DNA of 64,000 nt, from NCBI GenBank assembly GCA_011389765.1, contig JAABTT010000007.1, positions 18,605 to 82,604 of the forward strand. Reading direction: 5' to 3'. A program made the translations under genes and the position numbers. Positions 60,061-64,000 of the stretch are shown in pieces. Every line of letters starts with the position of its first letter. Position 1 is the stretch's first letter. The notes under the pieces were generated by a model. It ran no database searches and was not told the DNA's origin. It was given only the letters and a program-made list of their open reading frames with translations. Source of the stretch: Desulfohalobiaceae bacterium S24 (GTDB taxonomy: Bacteria; Desulfobacterota; Desulfovibrionia; Desulfovibrionales; Desulfothermaceae).

Positions 60061-62331
60061 ATGAATCTTGTGTACCAAACCGTCGGACAGAGTATAGATA
60101 AAAAGGACGGCCGGCAGCGGCTGCGCGGGGAGCCGCTCTTCAGCGCCGACCTTGAACTGGAGAATGCCTTGGTCCTCAAGGTGCTCAGGAGTTCCAAAGC
60201 CCATGCCGAGATCGAAAGCATTGATTCGGACGCTGCTTCGGCCCTGCCGGGCGTGGTGCAAATCTTCACGGCCCGGGATATTCCCGGGAGAAATCTCATG
60301 GGGATCATCAATAAGGATCAGCCGCTCCTGGTTGTGGACAAGGTCCGCTCCCTGGGGGATGCCGTGGCCCTGGTGGCCGCGGAATCGGAAACAGCGGCTA
60401 ATGCCGCACTTCAGGCCATTCGAGTCGACTACCGCGATCTGCCGGCTGTTTTCGATCCCCAGCAGGCTTTGACGGAAGAAGCGCCTTTGATTCATGCCGA
60501 GGGAAATCTGCTCTGCAGAAGGGATATTATTCGAGGGGATATCCATGCCGGGTTTGCAGCGGCCGCTGTGATTGTTGAGCAGACCTATCAGACCTCCTTT
60601 GTGGAGCACGCCTTTCTGGAGCCGGATGCCGGGGCCGGATACGTGGATTCGGACGGCGTCCTGGTGATTCATGCTTCCACTCAGAATCCGCACTACGATC
60701 GCTCCGAGGTGTCGGGGGTGCTCAGGCTGCCCAAGGAACGGGTTCGGATCATTCAGGCGGCTACAGGCGGAGGGTTCGGGTCCAAGCTGGACGTCAACTG
60801 CCAGGGCTTCATCGGCCTGGCTCTGTATCATCTGCAGCGGCCGGTCCGCCTGGTCTATACCCGGGAAGAATCTTTTCTGGCCACGGCCAAACGCCATCCC
60901 CTGACGATTACCATGAAAAGCGGCGTGGACAGCACAGGGAAGCTCACCGCGGCCAAGGTCAGGATCCTCTGCGACACCGGGGCCTATGGCTCCTACGGCA
61001 TTGCGGTGGTTTCCAGGGCCGCGGTCCATGCCCTGGGACCCTATGCCCTGGACAACGTGGCAATCGAGAGTCTCGGGGTGTATACCAACAATCCCTACTG
61101 CGGGGCCATGCGGGGTTTTGGCGCGCCCCAGGCCGCCTTTGCCTCGGAATCCCAAATGGATCTCCTGGCCGCCGAACTGGGCATGGATCCTCTAAAGATC
61201 CGCAAGATCAACGCCCTCAGGCCGGGCTCGGTCACCGTGACCGGTCAGAAGCTCGAGGCCAGTGTGGGGTATCTGGAGTGTCTGGAGGCTATTGAGCCCT
61301 ATTACCAGGCGGCCAAGGCCGAATGGCTGCCGGCTCAGGTCCCGGAATACAGGAGGCGGGGCATCGGTCTGGGCGGTATGTTTTACGGCATCGGCAACAC
61401 CGGGACCAAGAATCCCTCCACGGCCCGGGTGGTCATGGATCAGACCGGACAGGCCACTCTGTATACCGGATGCGCGGATATAGGCCAGGGATCGAGTACG
61501 GTCCTGATTCAGATTCTGGCCGAGACCCTGGGCCTGGAGTACGAGAATATTCAGATGGTGGCGGCCGATACCGGACGGACCACCAGCGCCGGCGCCACCT
61601 CGGCCAGCCGGCAGACCTATATTTCCGGTAATGCAGTGCTGGATGCCTCCAAAAAGCTGGCCGCAATCCTGTGCAGCCTTGGAGCCCGGCAACTCAAAAC
61701 TGCAGCCTCGGATCTGGTCCTGCGGAAGGGTCAGGTCCAGGACCGCCGGGACCCCTCCAGAGGCATCAGTCTGGCCGAGCTGGCCGCTCTGGCCCGGAAG
61801 CAGGGGATCGAACTCTTCGGGGAGGGACGCTTTGATCCGGTGACCACGTCTCTGGATCCGGAAACCGGGCAGGGGGATCCCTATGCGACCTATGCCTTTG
61901 CCTGTCAGCTGGCCCTGCTTAGTGTTGATGTCCTGACCGGTGAAGTACGGGTGGATAAAGTTGTCGCGGCCCATGATGTGGGCCGGGCCGTGCATCCGGA
62001 GAATGTCAAGGGTCAAATCTGCGGCGGGGTAGCCATGGGGCTGGGCTTTGCCCTGATGGAGGCCTTCGAGCCCGGCAAGACCGAGTCCCTCAAGGACTAT
62101 CATATTCCCACCTGCAGCGACATGCCGGAGGTGATTCCTTTGATCGTGGAATCCGAGGAACCCAGCGGCCCTTACGGGGCCAAGGGAGTGGGAGAGCCGG
62201 CCCTGATTCCTACGGCTCCGGCCATTGCCAACGGTCTTGCCCTGGCCCTGGGAGAGCGGATCACTACCCTGCCGGCCAACCTGGAGCGGGTCCTGGAGGC
62301 CGGCCTGAAGGCGGGGCTGTTTGGAGCATGA
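60061..62331 (+). CDS. Molybdenum hydroxylase, molybdopterin-binding subunit
   Basis: A 756-residue large subunit that holds the molybdenum cofactor and hydroxylates an aromatic N-heterocycle or purine. Motifs: GATGGGFGSKLDVN-type ATGGGFGSKLDVN, CGAMRGFGAPQAAFASE, YTGCADIGQGSSTVLIQI, TSAGATSASRQTY and the catalytic Glu in GAKGVGEPALIP. Single-chain length, whereas the Eubacterium barkeri nicotinate dehydrogenase splits this subunit. Substrate not certain: xanthine and nicotinate enzymes share these motifs. The enamidase downstream favours nicotinate. Confidence 0.92.
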   Translation: MNLVYQTVGQSIDKKDGRQRLRGEPLFSADLELENALVLKVLRSSKAHAEIESIDSDAASALPGVVQIFTARDIPGRNLMGIINKDQPLLVVDKVRSLGDAVALVAAESETAANAALQAIRVDYRDLPAVFDPQQALTEEAPLIHAEGNLLCRRDIIRGDIHAGFAAAAVIVEQTYQTSFVEHAFLEPDAGAGYVDSDGVLVIHASTQNPHYDRSEVSGVLRLPKERVRIIQAATGGGFGSKLDVNCQGFIGLALYHLQRPVRLVYTREESFLATAKRHPLTITMKSGVDSTGKLTAAKVRILCDTGAYGSYGIAVVSRAAVHALGPYALDNVAIESLGVYTNNPYCGAMRGFGAPQAAFASESQMDLLAAELGMDPLKIRKINALRPGSVTVTGQKLEASVGYLECLEAIEPYYQAAKAEWLPAQVPEYRRRGIGLGGMFYGIGNTGTKNPSTARVVMDQTGQATLYTGCADIGQGSSTVLIQILAETLGLEYENIQMVAADTGRTTSAGATSASRQTYISGNAVLDASKKLAAILCSLGARQLKTAASDLVLRKGQVQDRRDPSRGISLAELAALARKQGIELFGEGRFDPVTTSLDPETGQGDPYATYAFACQLALLSVDVLTGEVRVDKVVAAHDVGRAVHPENVKGQICGGVAMGLGFALMEAFEPGKTESLKDYHIPTCSDMPEVIPLIVESEEPSGPYGAKGVGEPALIPTAPAIANGLALALGERITTLPANLERVLEAGLKAGLFGA

Positions 62332-62332
62332 A

Positions 62333-62580
62333 AAATTTCTGACTCGATCAGACTGGCCGTTCCGGTGGCCAGAGGCGCCGCTCGTATGAAATTTCAGCTG
62401 AAACCACGAACCGATCACAGAGTTCTCTATCCTGTCATCTATTGTGGACTGAAAGTTTATGTATTGATCAAACTGGCAGTCGTTGATCTACAAGATGAAC
62501 AGCACAACAATATAGTTGCATTACAGTAAATATCAAACTTTTATATCTCAGCTTTGCCAGAGGCAAAGCTGAAACCTGTA
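62333..62580 (-). repeat. Interspersed repeat, copy G, inverted to copy F
   Basis: Reverse complement of the outer modules of copy F: GGCCAGAGGCGCC, CTCGTATGAAATTTCAGCTG, CCACGAACCGATCACAGAG, then GATCAAACTGGCAGTCGTTGAT, and the AGCTTTGCC/GGCAAAGCT hairpin. The central 230 bases are missing. Copies F and G form inverted repeats on either side of the hydroxylase genes. Confidence 0.82.
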
Positions 62581-62641
62581 CTTTTTTTTACAGTTTTATG
62601 AATCCTTGTGATCAATGGATACCATGCAAGAGGGGGGAAAT

Positions 62642-63805
62642 ATGACAACGACACTACTCACAAACATCGGCACCTTGATCAGCGGGGACATCGCCAATCC
62701 GGTCCTGTCCAAGGACGCCCTGCTGTTGGAAGACGGTAAAATCAAGCAGATCGGGACAGCAGTGGAGATGCAGGCCATCAAACCGGATGCCCGCATCGAC
62801 TGCGCCGGGACCACACTCACCCCGGGTCTTCTTGATTCCCACTGTCATCCCGTGTTCGGGGATTATACCCCGAGGCAGATGCAGGTCGGGTTTCTGGAAA
62901 GCGAGGTCCACGGCGGGGTGACCACCTTTATTTCCGCAGGGGAGCCGCATCTGCCCGGACGGCCCAAGGACAGGGCCGGAGCCAAGGCTCTGGCCATATT
63001 AGGGGCCAAGTCCTATGCCAATTTTCGGCCCGGCGGGGCCAAGGTGATCGGCGGTTCAATCATCCTTGAAAAAGGCCTGACCCGGGAGGATTTTGCGGAA
63101 ATGGCCGAAGCCGGGGTGCGCACCGTGGGCGAAGTCGGGCTGGGCAGCGTCAAAGATCCCAAGGAAGCGGCTGAGATGCTGGCCTGGGCCAGGGAGTTCG
63201 GAATGATCTCCATGATGCACACCGGGGGAACCTCCATTCCGGGCAGCACGTCGGTCACCGCGGACATGGTTATTAGGGCCGGGGTGGACATTGCAGCCCA
63301 TGTCAACGGTGGGCCCACGGCTATTCCCCTGCAGGAGGTGGAGAAACTGGTACGTGAGACGGACAAGATTCTTGAGATCGTGCATTGCGGAAATCCCAAG
63401 GTGGCCTGCGAGACCCTGAAGCTCTGTCTGGAAGACGGCTGTCTGGAGCGGGTCATTATCGGCAATGACGCTCCCTCCGGAACCGGGGTTATTCCCCTGG
63501 GCATCCTGCGGGTCATCAATCATTTGGCTTCGTTCACAGTCCTCAAGCCGGAGCAGGCCCTGTGCCTGCCCACCGGGAACACGGCCCGGGTGCACAAGCT
63601 GAACTGCGGCCTGATCGAGCCGGGTCGGGACGCAGACCTGGTCATTATGGATGCGCCCATGGGTTCGGTGGGCGAGGACGCCTTGAGCGCGATCAAGGCC
63701 GGGGACATCCCCGCGGTGTCCATGGTCCTGGTTGACGGCCGGGTGGTGCTCACCAAGAGCCGAAATACGCCGCCCACGGAACGGATGCCGGAGGTTCAGA
63801 GTTAA
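62642..63805 (+). CDS. Enamidase-like amidohydrolase (6-oxo-1,4,5,6-tetrahydronicotinate hydrolase family)
   Basis: A 387-residue zinc/iron amidohydrolase that closely resembles the Eubacterium barkeri enamidase of nicotinate fermentation: LLTNIGTLISGDIANPVL, TPGLLDSHCHPVFGDYTPRQ (metal His pair), HGGVTTFISAGEPHLPGRPKD, GEVGLGSVKDP, MHTGGTSIPGSTSVTAD, VIIGNDAPSGTGVIPLGILR and a C-terminus KSRNTPP. The enzyme opens the ring of 6-oxotetrahydronicotinate to give 2-formylglutarate and ammonia. I chose ATG 62642, with GAGGGGGG upstream. It is the last gene seen on this strand; the reductase that should come between hydroxylase and enamidase is not in the window. Confidence 0.88.
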   Translation: MTTTLLTNIGTLISGDIANPVLSKDALLLEDGKIKQIGTAVEMQAIKPDARIDCAGTTLTPGLLDSHCHPVFGDYTPRQMQVGFLESEVHGGVTTFISAGEPHLPGRPKDRAGAKALAILGAKSYANFRPGGAKVIGGSIILEKGLTREDFAEMAEAGVRTVGEVGLGSVKDPKEAAEMLAWAREFGMISMMHTGGTSIPGSTSVTADMVIRAGVDIAAHVNGGPTAIPLQEVEKLVRETDKILEIVHCGNPKVACETLKLCLEDGCLERVIIGNDAPSGTGVIPLGILRVINHLASFTVLKPEQALCLPTGNTARVHKLNCGLIEPGRDADLVIMDAPMGSVGEDALSAIKAGDIPAVSMVLVDGRVVLTKSRNTPPTERMPEVQS

Positions 63806-63919
63806 ATAGTCAGCTCATAGAAAGAATATCGTGTGAGTGTCCATCCGCTAATACTTTGCTCAACGTAAGGCAGATAAGATTTGGCCCGCGAATCACGCGA
63901 ATGGGCGCGAATGGAAACT

Positions 63920-63956
63920 TTTTGGCCGGCAGAATAAGAGCTGCTGCCGGCCAAAA
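63920..63956 (+). terminator. Terminator after the enamidase gene
   Basis: TTTTGGCCGGCAG and CTGCCGGCCAAAA form a perfect 13-base-pair stem with an 11-base loop. The T and A runs at its base let it work on both strands. The rest of 63806-64000 shows no gene; GCGAATCACGCGAATGGGCG nearby is a common intergenic repeat word. Confidence 0.6.
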
Positions 63957-64000
63957 GGCTTCGCCATGCAGATATGAACAGAAAATGAGTTCTTTTCATT

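Overview
The window looks like a chromosomal segment of an anaerobic, respiratory member of the Desulfobacterota (former Deltaproteobacteria). This is inferred from gene content, not from a marker gene. The clues are a menaquinone gene of the futalosine route (mqnD), a TRAP dicarboxylate transporter, a DsrE-like protein beside iron-sulfur flavoprotein-like proteins, a short cobalamin-type core MetE homologue, a GrdB-like reductase fragment and the remains of a UGA-containing selenoprotein gene. I saw no rRNA, tRNA or CRISPR array.

Layout. 1-3457: end of a dipeptide/oligopeptide ABC operon (DppC, DppD, DppF) closing with an M55 D-aminopeptidase. 3539-9646 (minus strand): glucokinase, a TVP38-family membrane protein with a mercuric-reductase-like flavoprotein, short 6-phosphogluconate dehydrogenase and glucose-6-phosphate dehydrogenase. 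9874-12689: a DUF433/DUF5615 toxin-antitoxin pair, then a redox cluster (double zinc ribbon, two four-cysteine flavoproteins, a DsrE protein). 12690-20790: an accessory and decaying region. It holds a GrdB-like gene with an overlapping partner, a wrecked type I restriction-modification locus (hsdM fused in frame to hsdS, hsdR cut short) that still carries intact ImmA-like and PIN-like genes, a RelE/ParE-type module, a repeat-interrupted selenoprotein pseudogene, a DUF547 fragment and an antiporter remnant.

21001-25874: a YnjBCD-like ABC importer with a kinase-like phosphotransferase. 26430-34324: an arsenosugar-type fusion protein, RecD2 helicase, homoserine kinase and threonine synthase, and an ornithine cyclodeaminase homologue. 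34563-40471: sensor kinase and LuxR-type regulator followed by the TRAP genes dctPQM. 40689-50337: an HDOD-GAF kinase, a hybrid kinase, a crotonase-family enzyme, an NtrC-type regulator and a helicase-exonuclease fusion like MrfA plus MrfB. 50360-53980: methionine/SAM genes (core MetE, adenosine-kinase-like PfkB, MetK). 54775-57973: metallo-hydrolase, MqnD and a U32 peptidase. 58670-63805: a three-subunit molybdenum hydroxylase followed by an enamidase homologue, which together suggest nicotinate or N-heterocycle breakdown.

A striking feature is a modular family of interspersed repeats (about 8.5, 19.7, 26.0, 32.7, 55.8, 58.0 and 62.4 kb). The fullest copies contain conserved hairpins. One copy interrupts the selenoprotein gene, one supplies the last codons and stop of glk, and two inverted copies bracket the hydroxylase operon. 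A second repeat family forms direct repeats around the adenosine kinase-metK pair.
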